From assembly GCA_029168955.1 (NCBI GenBank), contig JAPDOI010000374.1, positions 1-64,000 of the forward strand: a stretch of 64,000 bases of DNA, written 5' to 3'. The notes under the pieces were generated by a model. That model did not search any database and was not told the origin of the DNA. It saw only the letters and a list, made by a program, of their open reading frames with translations. Each line of letters opens with the position of its first letter. Positions within the stretch are counted from its first letter, which is position 1. Both the position numbers and the translations under genes were made by a program. The DNA is from Aplectana chamaeleonis (taxonomy: Eukaryota > Nematoda > Chromadorea > Rhabditida > Cosmocercidae). Positions 52,536-64,000 of this stretch are shown piece after piece.

Positions 52536-55500
52536 GACCGCATCCTCGCAATTAGATACAATGAGGAGTCCATCAATAAAGCGAATGTCTGGTTTCTTTT
52601 TCCTAATGCACTATTGTTTATGACCCATTTTTCATTTTCTGTAATCTCCGTAAAAGGCAAAGTCGTAAGTGTTGTCGCGTCAGTTCAATTCAGTGATGAT
52701 GATGATCAGTGTCGGGAACGTGGCCTTGTGGTTGATAAACATTGCGAATTCCTCAGATTTTACCGACTCTTTTTTTTTGAAAATTGTATTTTAGTTATCA
52801 AATTAGCAATCAACTCATGACATTGTTTAGCTTTGCTCAGATCAATTTCTTACTTTGCAATCTGCAGTCGGGATCGCGGGTGCCTAGCCTTATTTGCGAT
52901 TTCGCCATCTATCAAAGGTTAATTTTTTAGAAAGGATAAATTTAATGGTGTTTTTAAGGTGCAAAAATGCTGCCAATGAGGGCTGAAGATGTCCAAAATG
53001 CTGCACATAAAAGTTAAATTCCCTGTAGTTTAAGATGTTGTGAAAATTTTCAAGATCACAAACTCAGTTTTTTACATGAAAAAAATCGATGAGAGAAGCT
53101 TACTAGAGAGCTAAAATGTGTTGATTTTATGGTGCACTATGGAGTAAGGATGCCGTTACTGCAATTAATAATGATGTGAGTCTGCGGTGCTGGAACTTAG
53201 TTCTGGTGCTACAGCGTGGTGCAGAATTGTAGAGGCAATCCAGTTTTTCTTGATACCAGCTAGAATTTTGAATTGCAGTAATGTTATAATCATCCTCAGA
53301 GCCACAAGAAACCCTTTTAACCAATGTTACATTAATATTTGCTGCCGGAATAAAACATTCATACAAAATCGCTTATCTCGACTAGTAAAGATCTATAAAG
53401 ACGTTCCATTTTTTCGGCTGAACGATTTTTTTCCTTCTGAAGTCGGATACACACGGATTAGAAATAACGATAGAAACACTTCCGGTATTTCTTGAGGAAA
53501 TTCCGATAACATTCCGGCTACATCACGCGAGAAAGTGGAGCCCATTCCCTTGGTGCAAATGGCTCCACAAACAGCAAGGCCGTGACGCAGCCGGGACCAG
53601 TCTCCCCATCTGTTATATGAGCCTTTTTTTGAAGGCTCTGCGAGCCTACAACTCTAGGAACTGGTAGGTGTAGGAAATTTGTTCTAGCCGTGGTGAGCAT
53701 CGAATATTGCGCGCCACCTCCAACGGCATGCAGTGTTGCAACATCCTTCGGCTAAGTCTTCACCTCCCTGTGTTGAGTTTGACGGTGGTAGAGATTAAAA
53801 TCGATACTGTTTATTATGATAGAGACAATAAAACTTTCCCCATCCTCTCTAAACGGAGATAGAGGCGTTTATTGGTGGGTTGCCTTAGTTAATTGTCATT
53901 ATGCCCACCGGAATCTTTTTAACCTTTCCTTAAACTGAAATTAGACCCTATGAGCGTGGATAGCGTACCAGATAAAGCCCCTGGACGAACGTCAGGCGAA
54001 AAAAAAAGAATTCCGGCGCTATGAAGATTTGCAATGGGACTCTAGGAGTCTCAAAAAAATTCTCGTTTAAGCATTGTGGGAAAGGGTTATCAAGGGCGCT
54101 GAACACGAGTTTTCAGGTCCTTTTTTAGTTTTTGGGCTATGCTGTTGGATTATGGTACGGTGAGGCCATTCACTCACCGCAACCTATCACTTACATTCCC
54201 GCTCAGTGAAGGGGAGCGCAGCTGAAAAGTCAAAATCGAATTTCTCGTCGAAAATTGATACTCTAATTTGAATTTTGTTCGGAAATGCCACATTCTCCTA
54301 GCGGCTTTTCCCAGTCGGTTCCATAAATGGTCTCTGTAGACCACACCGATAAAGTTCGGCGCATCAAAAATGTATCGTTCCTAAAGGCAGCGTATGCTCA
54401 AAAAACAGTTCCAATTTTTTTACTATTTCGCGCAGCTAGGTCTACAAGGTTGTGATAGTTTATCGCCAAAAAGCCACCCAAAACACAAATTTTGAAGAAA
54501 AACTCGTTCGAAAATCCCGGAGCATTCAGCTTTCTTTTTTTTCGTCTGTCCGGTGTGTCTTGTGTAATGCACAAATGTTGGAAAACTGGACCCTGAAATT
54601 GTTTAGCCCCTCAACTTCTAAGGTTGATTATTTTTTCTAGCCTATCCATTGTCAAGAATCTTACGAAAACAAGGAGCATCGAATACACGCGTTTGGACGC
54701 GAAGATTTCTCGAGGGAGGGAATATATAATTTTGGATTTCCACGGTGTGTCGTGGCGCTTCTGTTCCTCGTGCTAGATGATCGACCGGAAAAACACCTTT
54801 TCAGACCACGGTTTTCAAGAGGCTGTAGTATTATGAACACGCACCATTGAGGTTTCAAGCTTCGCCAACTATCTGAATTTGGTTCAAACATTGGACTGAT
54901 GTGAGAAGAAAAAACCAAATATGGTTTTCTGCGCGGACGCTGCTTTCAAGTTGGAGTGGTTTAAGTTGATTTCGTTTTGATCGGAAGATCCCTTTGCTTC
55001 CTTTATGACATTTTGCAAGACTTATAGGATGAGATTGCTAACTTTTCGTTCGTCCCTGCTATTCTTCTTAATGCTTTTATAAAAATGTTGGCGAAAGCAA
55101 ATTTTCTTTCGCGTTTTGAATCTTTTTCAATTAGGCAATCACTTGAAGGTAAAAACTTCTGGACCTCCAGTGTATGGCTTGCAAGCGACACCAGTTTTGA
55201 ATTGTCGGAAGATCAACCATAAAAATATGGAAGATATCCAATAAATGACTGGTTATCGGAATCCTTTTTTTTGAAAAAGCTACCCGTAAAAACTTTTCCC
55301 CTCTGTATTCGATTAAGTGCTGAGTTATGATGTACTGAAGGTTTATGCAAACTATTTGTGCTATCAGCCACTAAAGTTCAGTTGATGTTGAGCGAATTTT
55401 AAACTGAAATGGCTTGACTCATTTTGGGAAGATCAGTCAGTGTTTGATGAATACCCTTTTTGGAAGACGGTAGGTGCGAGAAGTTAGTTACTCATTAGTC

Positions 55501-55869
55501 TACGTTTGCTAAACGTTTGCGGTGTTCAAAAGGATAGGTATAGGTCCATTTTGGAAGGTTAGCTAAATGTGTAGCATTCTAATTGAGTACGAAGAAGGCA
55601 TTCCCTTATGAATGAACGGCGTCGCGCAGTTCAACCTTAGTGGCAGAGAGAAGAACTGTTCCTATTCCGGCGGCCTTGATTTCATTGCTGTTCATCAGTT
55701 TTGCGGGGCGACTCCCTTTTGTGAGCATTTTAGAAAATATGTGTTATCACAGCCAAAATGTTCAACAAGTGCGCAGATTGATGACCTAGTTTTTTTTACT
55801 AATATTAGTGTAGTATTAATCTATTGATCTGCCACATGCTCACAGGTTGTAAAGCACTAAAATCCCGTC
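52536..55869. other. no gene seen
   Basis: Degenerate DNA with a GCTGAACACGAG motif near 54,100 shared with other intergenic sites. Minus ORFs near 53,130-53,700 and 54,660-54,920 have no recognised domains or splice support. Confidence 0.35.
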
Positions 55870-56345
55870 GTTCTTCCGCGTGCGGGTGCGGAGCGGAGGT
55901 TGGAGGCAGCGAGACATTGTATGACAGACTAAGGGAGCAGCATCGCGCGTACACGCGGCGCATTGTCTGATGGAAATTTAGTTTTTTTTTTACAGAGGAT
56001 AGCCCGCTTAAAAAAAGGACAATTGCGGCCCATGCTCGCAAAGACCGATCGGTGGCGGTTAGGGAATCGATTACAGTTTGAAATTTTATTGCAATATTTC
56101 TCTATGAATACCACGGATCAGGGTCACGCCGTCATATAATTTCTCAGCGAGTGGTTAGAGGAGTTGTTAAAATTTCAGCCCACAAATGAATATTTTAGGT
56201 GAGAATCGCAAGAATTTTGGTTCAAAATTGAAAATTTGGGGATGGATTGGTTGAATCGTATTATCCGTGCCAAAACGAAATTCCCATCACTCACCGCACC
56301 TGCGTGCGTGCGCGCGATACTTCTCCCTCTGTCTCCCCTCCGCTT
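55870..56345. repeat. Dispersed GC-rich repeat pair in inverted orientation
   Basis: 55,880-55,985 (GGAGCGGAGGTTGGAGGCAG, then GCATCGCGCGTACACGCGG and GATGGAAATTT) is mirrored by 56,268-56,345 (AAATTCCCATCACTCACCGC, CGTGCGCGCGATACTTCTCC). A third copy is near 25,831. Confidence 0.55.
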
Positions 56346-59300
56346 TCTCATTCTCTCTAATCTTCACTGCGCCTTCCCCCCTAGTTGCTGGGCGGGATCA
56401 GCTGGGTTCTATGATCGCCAATTAGGGCTGGCTGATATACTTTCTGGGATCTGTGGCACATCAACAGCAGAAGCCTAGCTTGAAGCTTCCCGCCTCATCC
56501 TCATTATCCTAAGCAACAAGGTTTCAAACATTGGCGTTCTTTTTCAGGTGGCCCTGCTTCTGGGGGTTGACCGGCATGCAATTGCTGCTCTGAAAATAAG
56601 GATGGGGCTCCATGACATGGCTTACTCCCGTGCGTACGCGTTACGGTGCGATGAGTCGCGCCCGCAGCGAACGCGGAAAATCCACTATCGTGTGAAAGAG
56701 TCCTTAGCACCTTAAACGATGAAACATTAATTGTTGGTGACTTGAAATAAACTCAAGTAAATAGTACTCGAATACATTCCAAATTACTTAAATTCACCTA
56801 AATACAGGAATGTCGCGTTACTGCCTATTTCGTCGCGCGCGACTCTCACCGACCGCCACGCAACACGCACGGGTGAGCAATGTCCGCTCCCCATGATTAC
56901 GTAGTTAAGGTGAATGAAGCCAGAGTTGAGCAAGAGTAGCTGTCCAGAATACCTTTGCTCCTCGCCGTCCGTACTCATTAGCCATTGCTATCCAACATTG
57001 GCCATTGTAGAAGGGAGGTGGGCTTTCGTCGGCCGCTCCGGCTGTATCGTTTGAGGGCTCGGCCGTATCGCTGCAAATGAGGGTCGCGATTAGATTTGTG
57101 ACAGGTTGCAGAGCTTTTTCATATAACCTCTGTGATTAGAAGGACTACCATGTGTTCCTGATGCCCAAATCTGGAAAGTAATGGTTATGGTTAGAAGAAT
57201 CTGCTTGAAATTTTTCGTACTAAAAGGTTTTCAGCTGCTTTCCGTTTGTTGGTTTTTGCTTGTTGAGCGATCTATGCGCTGATTTTATGCGTTCGAGTAA
57301 GCGACTTGTGTGTTCGACTTCGTGTCACCTAAATTCCTGCGTTAAAGAGTGGCATTGGCGGACGACCTGGTTTTAGCGGAAGGGTGATGCATATTTCGTG
57401 GTTCAAGGCTGATAACTGTGAAGATTTTACGAGTTTTGGTCGGCATTTAACCTAGTTCAGTTTGTTTATGGTTAATTATTTATGCTTTTTTTTGTGTGGG
57501 TACAAATATAGGTGCTCAAAGACGTCGTAGGGAATCACGTTAGGTTTTTTTCTGTTTTCATCCTCACAACTGGGCCCGATGGGGATTACTAACGAAGTTT
57601 GATGTCCTGAAATTGTTTTTCTGTACTACTACAACCTTCTGCATGTGGTTTTGGGGCTGAATGAGAGTCTTGGGTTGGTCACCCACAGTTCGGGGAAAAG
57701 GATGCAGTAGAAAATTTTCGGAAACGGTGAAACACTGACCTTAGTTGCTCTTCAAAGTGTTTTGAAGCTGGTTCCTGCCTACAAGTTGTGTTTCTTGTAT
57801 GCTCTTATCGCTCTTTTCCTTCTCTAGAGAGGGACAATATACATGAACGGCGTTAGGATGTAATTTCGTCTTCGCGCAGCGTTTCTTATTCATTCGCGAT
57901 AGAGAACATCTTCGCAATTCCCAGTCACATAATTGATAAGGGTTTTTTTTATTCTTAGTTTCCTGGAAACCTTTCGAAAAACTTGCTAGTCCCTGGTAGA
58001 AAACGGCTGACCAATGGCTGGGGTGTTCCACGCTAATTAGTGACGTCCTTGGCAGTAGAGTGTGGTGATGGTGGTTGCGGTATTGATGGACACGGTTATG
58101 TGAGGTCAACCGGCTGACCCTGCGCCCCAGAATCAAGAACAATGGCGCGACACAAGGTCCCTTTTGAGAGAATCGTGCCCTTTTTGACAGTCCCGCTTTT
58201 GAGCCATTGCCTTCACCTAAGCCGGTATTGAGTGGCTGAGGTGGAGATTTGGAGCGTCGAGATAGAACGTTGGAATAGTATAAAGTTTTCGACTGTGGTG
58301 TAGACAGTGTTCTCGATGAAAAAGTCGCTCGTTTTCGACAAAAACGTAAACTCTGTGTTCCTCTAAGAAAAGTAAGAACGGAAGTACAGGAAGTGGGTGA
58401 AAATCTCGTGGATCAGCCTATTCATTGGATCACCCCGCCCACGTCATGTAACAGTTGTCCGTTTGTTTCACGAGAGGGACAGGCTCCGAATTTTTAAATA
58501 TTCTTTATCGCGAAAGGTTTCAACATCTAAGCATGTGCCTTGACTCATCTTACTTCTAAAGAGTTTCCGGAACAATAAACAGAAAACAAAGTCACGTGCC
58601 TAGGAATTTGGAAGCGCACCAAAGCATTTCCGGCGTCACGTTTGACGCTTTGTCTGCAGTCCACCAAAACACCAACAGGCATAATTGAATTTTTCCGAAT
58701 TTTCTTTTAACAATTTTTCTCCGGTAGTCGAGTGTTCTGTGGGGACTTTTTCTTTTTAACCTCTACTTAGTGGACCTACCTACTCAGAATAATCGAAAAC
58801 TAGAATACCGTTTTTTTTTATCGTGAACACTGCCTCTAACTTTGGCTTCATCGGTGACACTGGGAGGCTTAGGAAGGACTATTTTGACGTAGAAGAGTTC
58901 ATCCTAGTTTCCGTTCATTGGGGAATCTCGCCTCCTTGGAACCCCTAGTAGTCGATGAATGAGTTCTCCTGAGTCATTTCAACCGAAAAGTTTAAATGGA
59001 GTGTTTTTTTTTGGAGAAAAAATATCCGGTAAAATGCCCACACCATCACTCTATATAAGAAGTTGGCAATTTTTGGAAGTGTTTTTTTTCATCGAAGTGC
59101 GGGATTCAACAACGATTAGCGGATCGACTAACTATGGCCTACCTTACATTCCCCGATGGTTTTTTTAAAACCATGTTCTGTTAGTTGTAGGTGTGGGACA
59201 CAGCATTGGTAGTCCGTTTTCCGAATTCCCTAAATGCCTCAGAGATTCACAGGAGATCTCCACAATTGGGCATTTTCATAACTTTGCGAAGAGAAGAGGG

Positions 59301-61369
59301 GTACATGAATGGCATTTTTCAGGGCGTTCAAAAAATAGTCTTGGGTTGAGCTTAAAATCTTTTACTTAGGGTTGATTGGGTGCTGATTACGAATTGAGGC
59401 CAATTTGCCAATATTTGGAAAATCCCTTCTGATTTGGTCTGAGGCTCCAAAATAGGAGAAATTTTGCTGACCAAAAGCGACTTTTGACGAATTCGAGAAT
59501 GCTACGATGAAATCGCCTAAAAACTTCTACGTACAGTCTTTTTGGGCTGCCTAACACAAATCTGTGGTCGGTTTATCGATTTTTCTTGGATTACGGTATG
59601 TAACGGTGGGCATACGGTAGCGCGGGCAAAGTCTCAGATTTAACTAAAAATTTCTCTGTGGGTGTTATTTGGGCCGCTGAACACGAAATTGAGGTCCATT
59701 TTCCTAGATTCGGATTCAGCACCCTAAATTAGTTGAGTTTTGAGCCGAAGTGAAAAAATTTTCTGAACACTCCAAAAAATTACTTGATGTTCCTTGAAAA
59801 TTCCTCACCTTTTTATGAAGCAATGAAAATGCCATGTTTGGAAGCATGGGTCTTTCATGTACTGTCACAGACCTACAGCAACGACAATGGTTTTCCAAAT
59901 CGCCACGGGGTGGGCAAAGCAGTCCCTAGTAAGTTCTGATGAATCAAGTCCTGGACCATGTACTCATAGAGCTACGCTCAGTCTCATTGCGCAGCTATGC
60001 AACCGTGGAAAGGTATGGCTAACATAAGATCTAATCCGATCTCAAATCCTGTTACATGCTCATTCTTGGATCCTGTTTTTTTAAAATAACTTCTGACTTC
60101 TTGCCTCAAGCCACTACATATTTGGGAATTTGGGAATCGTGAAGTTTAGGTCTTTCAAGTGTACGATTGTTGTGACCTGTTGGTTGGTTGCACGAAAAAC
60201 TTGAAATGTGCGTTTTATCAAAGGCAGTGTCCATTTCAAGTCATGAGGATGCTGTTGGGGCATACTGTGGCGGCTGTAACAGAAAGGATCGAGAGAACGT
60301 CTCATTTTTGACAATGGAAGGAATGACCGATGTGAAGAATGAGGCCTTTGTAAGTGGGAATTCGATTCCTCCCATCGACTCTATTTCAGTGCAATTTATT
60401 TTGATGGTCGTTCGCTTCACTGCTCAATATTTTCCAAAAAGTACTCTTTGCGCGTTGAACAGAGGTCGGCGGGGCATTTTAGCTATGAAACAGGCACGGC
60501 ACGAGAACCGTTTCAGGTTTTTGAAGCCCATTTGTGAATGAGACCCCCACAGTTTCTGAAAAAGACAAGGCCTCGAAACAAAACAACCTCATGTAGGTTG
60601 TGCTGACTTCCTTCTAGAATAGCGTAGCACTTCTCATGGTGTGCTTTCCAACTACTCCTCTTGACGCAACTGCCTCCTTCTTATAGTGGAAGTCGTGTAC
60701 GGCTCCCATAGAATGGTAGGTATCCCTCCCTTACGTTGTTCATGTATGACGAAAGTGAACGACTCCTCAATGAAGATGGTCCGTTGACAATCGCTGAAAA
60801 TGGAACCTTCATAACGTTTTCTTGGAATGGCTTACTGTTGAAATCATGGACCTTATAACCTCAAGGAACTCCAGCTGTTCTCGGGGAAACATCGACATAC
60901 TAAGTGGTTCGAACCTGAGCATCATCTTGTTTAGCTGGCATGTTCTTTAAACAGTGAAAACTTTTCAAGAATGATTTTTTTTTGTTTTTCCTCTTTTAAT
61001 GTTTTACTTTCTTTTCTTCAGTGTTAGTGAGAACAATTTGAGTGAGTGCTAAAAAGTGGTAGTGGGTCACTGCGACGTGCGATAGCTTTCTCTGCTAATC
61101 AAGATTTTTCAATGATCGCCGTCTGAAAATGCTATCTGATGCCGGTTACGTCATAAAAAGAAGGCAGTAAGGTTTAAAACTGCTTATGGGTCACATTAGT
61201 AGCAGGGCTTGAGATTTTCAATTAGCTCCTGGTGACCTTAAATGTTTATGGTCTGAAAAATGTCGTTATGCTTGTGAATAAGTTTAGATGATCTCGAATA
61301 TTATATGCCTTTTTATGACATGGTAAATGATCACAAGGCATCATAAGGTAGCTGAGCTGAATACAAAAT
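56346..61369. other. no gene supported in 5 kb
   Basis: The longest frames (133 codons at 57,741-58,142 minus; 117 codons at 60,188-60,541 plus) have no recognised domains and no coherent splice signals. A GCTGAACACGAAATTGAGG block near 59,680 belongs to the dispersed intergenic motif family. Confidence 0.35.
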
Positions 61370-61448
61370 TTGGGGGCCAGGCAGGACTTGAGCCTGGACC
61401 GCATTGATTTCCAGGCGAGAGTGTTACCATTACACCACCGACACTCGC
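61370..61448 (-). tRNA. tRNA-like sequence (pseudogene or SINE head)
   Basis: Minus strand: a perfect D arm GTGT-AATGGTA-ACAC, an A box GGTGTAATGG and a B box GGCTCAAGTCC (one change from canonical). The acceptor arms GTGTCGG and CTGGCCC do not pair, and the anticodon region CTGGAAA lacks a proper 5-bp stem. Not a working tRNA; no SINE body could be delimited. Confidence 0.45.
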
Positions 61449-62267
61449 TCTGCATTCCTTAGCTAGTTGACACTAGAACTGTGTGAATAAATTCAATTCT
61501 GCTTGAGAGCGTCTTTTGCCGCTTTGTTGCTGATTTGGTACAGAGTGTTTGATCTTTGGAAGGGGATCAGTGAAACTCAGGAATCCCGTGGCTTGCTGGG
61601 CCTTTGCCCGTAGTTTTTTTTTGTCTCCACAATGACACACATTAACGTGATAAGGTTTGCAGCATTTGTGAGCTGATATAATCGTTCCAACCCAACTCGG
61701 ACGGGCTGCGGGGTGGATTCTTCTCATTTTGCATTGTAGGTCATTTGTCAGTTTCAAGTTGTTGGTTTGTATGTAAATTGTGAGATCTGTGTTGGCCCAT
61801 GTTGTGGAGCATATCATATTTGTTATGAAAAAAAAAACAGTATCCCATTTTTATAGATAATCAAAATAGTAGGGCTGAACGCAATCCCGCGTCGAGTTCA
61901 ATTTCTACCGATCCTCGGATTGGACAGAAAAAAATTGCTCGTTTGCTCCGACAGAATTTTTTTTGGAATCCCGGGTATAAGGGTTTCTGCTCTCATTGTT
62001 ATGTTTATCTGAAATTACAAGGGGGGGGTGTATACAAGTCTGTTGGTACCTGCTCGTTTGTGCCCCTGCTTGTACTGAACCCAGCAGACGTTTGAGTGTG
62101 CACAGGGAACGTTCGAGCGATATAGCGTGCACAACTATATTGCGAAAGTATCCCATACATTGCATAAAGGTGTCGCCGTCCGGCACACTAAGGTCTCCGG
62201 TCCTTAACACCCTAGGATCCGTACCTAAGGAGTTCAAGGAGTCTTGGCCACAAGCCACAATTTCGCC
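61449..62267. other. 5' flank or decayed 5' region of the RTE element
   Basis: No ORF of note. The last 300 bp may be RTE 5' sequence. I looked for an HDV-like fold near its start and did not find one. Confidence 0.4.
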
Positions 62268-64000
62268 ACCCTGAACTGTCGATCGCTGTCGAGTGATATC
62301 TAAAAAACTGCGCTATCCAGACTTCTGAGCTATTTCCATGCACCGTTTGCTGCTTTGCAGGAAACCCGCCTCAAGGATAGACCCGTCATCAACGTTGGAG
62401 AGTACACAATCTACTGCGGTAACGCTTACGATAGAAGAGTGGGAGGCTGTGCAATAGCTGTAAGGAAGGATTTCAATGGTATGGTCAAGGAGTTCGGCTC
62501 AACGTCGTGTCGGAATGCATTCGTACGACTGCGGGATCACAGAGGATTCAATCTGTGGATAGTGAGTGCTCATGCGCCCACTGAAACCGCCGAGGACAAT
62601 TCGAAGGCTGCGTTTTATGAGGAACTCAATACGTTGCTGGCCAGGATACCTTGTCAACATGCTGTTGTCGTGGGGATTGACGCAAATGCCGAGATGGGAC
62701 TTGATCAGGAATCCGAAGTACTCGGTAAATGGTTCTACCCAGTGGAGCAAACATTGGACAATGGCTACCGCCTTGTCGACGTTTGTGAACGCAGTGGTCT
62801 GATTATAGCATGGACATTCAAGAGGAATCATCGCCGCCATCAGCTTACGTGGCAGGGACCAACCCAGCTATCTCCAGAAGAGCAGCGGAAGCGGAAGATG
62901 ACAATTTTGAAACTACAACTCGACTATGTTCTGACGAGGAATATTCCAGTATCGGACATTCGAAGATCTGGAGCTGTGTGGGATGTCGCATTCGATTTGG
63001 ATCACCGTCCTGTTCTGTTGAACTTCACTGCGAGGATTCATAAGAGGAAGCGAGGGGCTCAGCCTCTCCAGAGGATTGACATGACAAGTCTCAGAGATGA
63101 AAAGTGCAGAAGGAATTTTCGACAACGCGTTACTATTCACATCGGAGTACGGACTAAGAAGAAACTTTGCGGCGCGCATTCTATTGTCGAGTGCATCTAG
63201 GACGCTTCGAAAGAGGCACTCCCGGTTGTACAGCCTGAGAAGACGTTCGCCTACGCCTCAGAGGAAGCGACGTCTACTTACAACAAGGTGTGTGATCTCC
63301 GAACTGCAGGAATCTTCGTGGAGGACAAGCGTTTGTGGAAGGGTTTGCGTCAGCAGCTTCAAAGTGACCGCGAACGAGAGTGGACGTGTAGAGCTAAGGA
63401 GTTCGAGAAGGCTTGGGAGGAGAAGAATCCGAGGAAAGCCTACACGTTGCTGCGACAGTATAGCGGGAAGATGAAGAGATGTTCTCCTGTCTTGAACACT
63501 ACCAATGGAGTTGCAGTTGGTGATGCGACGCTGCCGATATGGAAGGATTACTTTAGTTCACTACTGAATCTTCCAGCACCATCAGTACCTGAGCTTTCGC
63601 ATGTTCAGAGAGCACATTACGATGCCAGTGAGGAACCGCCGACTGAGTCTGAAGTTTTGGATTGTGTCCGGAAAATGAAGAATGGAAAGGCAGGTGGGGA
63701 TGACAACAACGCTTCTGAAATGCTGAAAGCTCTTCCTCCGTCTGGGATTCGTGAAATGACCAACACCATCGGTGCCATATGGATGAGCGAAAGGATACCC
63801 GATTCGTGGAGACATGCGATCATCGTACCTCTTCACAAGAAGCTATCCGTCACGGATCCTAAGAACTACAGAGGAATCTCTACTTCGTGTCATGTACAAG
63901 GTTTTAGAACGTATCATTCTCGAGCGACTTATCAAACATCGTGAAGGAGCGACATGAGATGAGCAAGCCGGTTTTCGACCTGGAAGATCGACCATCGACC
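62268..64000 (+). mobile_element. RTE-clade non-LTR retrotransposon, 5' part (runs off the window)
   Basis: One frame carries the RTE endonuclease and the start of the RT domain. The order and wording of the motifs resemble C. elegans RTE-1-type and hookworm RTE elements. It continues past the window end, so the 3' end and target duplication are not visible. Confidence 0.9.
62268..64000 (+). pseudogene. RTE APE-RT ORF (stops and frameshift)
   Basis: Reads TLNCRSLSSDI, then TAA at 62,301, ALSRLLSYFHAPFAALQETR (APE motif LQETRL), VSAHAPTETAEDN, VVVGIDANAEMG, RNHRRHQLTWQG, LQLDYVLTRN and DLDHRPV (catalytic D-x-DH). A TAG at 63,198 follows a SIVECI block. The linker contains REREW and AYTLLRQYSGKMKR. 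RT motif 1 is KMKNGKAGGDD and motif 2 is PLHKKLSVTDPKNYRGIS. A frameshift near 63,880 then gives VMYKVLERIILERLIKH, with a TGA at 63,952 before DEQAGFRPGRSTID. At least four lesions; no palm motif is reached before the window ends. Confidence 0.9.

Noticed and set aside
57741..58142. 133-codon minus-strand ORF
   Set aside because: No recognised motif and biased composition. No splice or start context supports it.
60188..60541. 117-codon plus-strand ORF
   Set aside because: No domain recognised; neither strand gives a coherent transposase or host protein.
61370..61448. Functional tRNA-Ser or tRNA-Gly
   Set aside because: The acceptor and anticodon stems do not pair; only the D arm and promoter boxes are preserved.
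61860..62267. HDV-like ribozyme at the RTE 5' end
   Set aside because: Some RTE elements carry one. I could not find the P1/P2/P3 pattern here, and the element boundary is unclear.

Overview
The window looks like one stretch of a repeat-rich nematode genome, most likely a strongylid (hookworm-type) worm. The reasons are an RTE retrotransposon of the clade best known from nematodes, CR1-like LINEs, tRNA-derived SINEs, many foldback MITEs, short introns with TTTTCAG-like acceptors and a probable trans-splice acceptor. Genus and species are inference. There is no operon-like or bacterial content. Recognisable host content is one tRNA-Glu(CUC) gene at 50,267, one probable four-exon gene for a small two-TM protein (48,516-50,065), and one pair of candidate terminal exons of an unknown gene (38,466-38,878). 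Almost everything else is mobile DNA or degenerate intergenic sequence.

The main discovery is a family of full-length APE-type non-LTR retrotransposons, all on the minus strand: copy A (19,940-23,389), copy C (28,058-35,781) and copy B (44,161-47,600). Each has an 11-12 bp target-site duplication that fixes both ends. In all three the first nucleotide of the element is G1 of a sequence that folds as a compact HDV-like self-cleaving ribozyme (P1, P2, P3, P4 and a catalytic-C CAAAC joining segment). Copies A/B and copy C belong to diverged subfamilies, and their ribozyme stems differ by compensatory changes. The first in-frame ATG of A and B lies inside ribozyme stem P2. About 55 codons later there is a 2A-like (G-I/V-E-R-NPGP) motif, then a PHD-type zinc finger, an apurinic endonuclease, a YADD reverse transcriptase and a C-terminal CCHC-like finger. 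A 5' ribozyme overlapping the ORF start and followed by 2A is the architecture described for trypanosome L1Tc/ingi. Here it appears in an animal element with an added PHD finger. No copy is intact: A has frameshifts, B has lost the APE NxNGL motif and is frameshifted in the RT, and C is frameshifted, carries a palindromic inverted duplication and is split by another LINE.

Layout. 1-19.9 kb: a MITE graveyard with at least ten foldback elements, two large copies of an A-rich repeat (one with a TA-flanked MITE inserted), a CR1-like LINE broken by that repeat, and old LINE and hAT remnants. 19.9-23.4 kb: copy A. 24-28 kb: a foldback and unannotated DNA. 28.1-35.8 kb: copy C with a 4.2-kb CR1-like element (D, with ORF1, ORF2 and a (TA)n 3' tail) nested inside. 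36-38.4 kb: GATCCGCGGCGC motif clusters around a large inverted repeat. 38.5-38.9 kb: candidate host exons. 40.3-42.0 kb: second copy (E) of the CR1-like element. 42.3-42.9 kb: a 215-bp direct duplication. 44.2-47.6 kb: copy B. 48.5-50.9 kb: the two-TM gene, the tRNA and a large palindrome. 51.1-52.5 kb: A-rich repeats and a SINE. 52.5-61.4 kb: no convincing gene. 62.3-64.0 kb: a decayed RTE element running off the window.

All homology statements come from reading the sequence and from memory of the families. No search was run.
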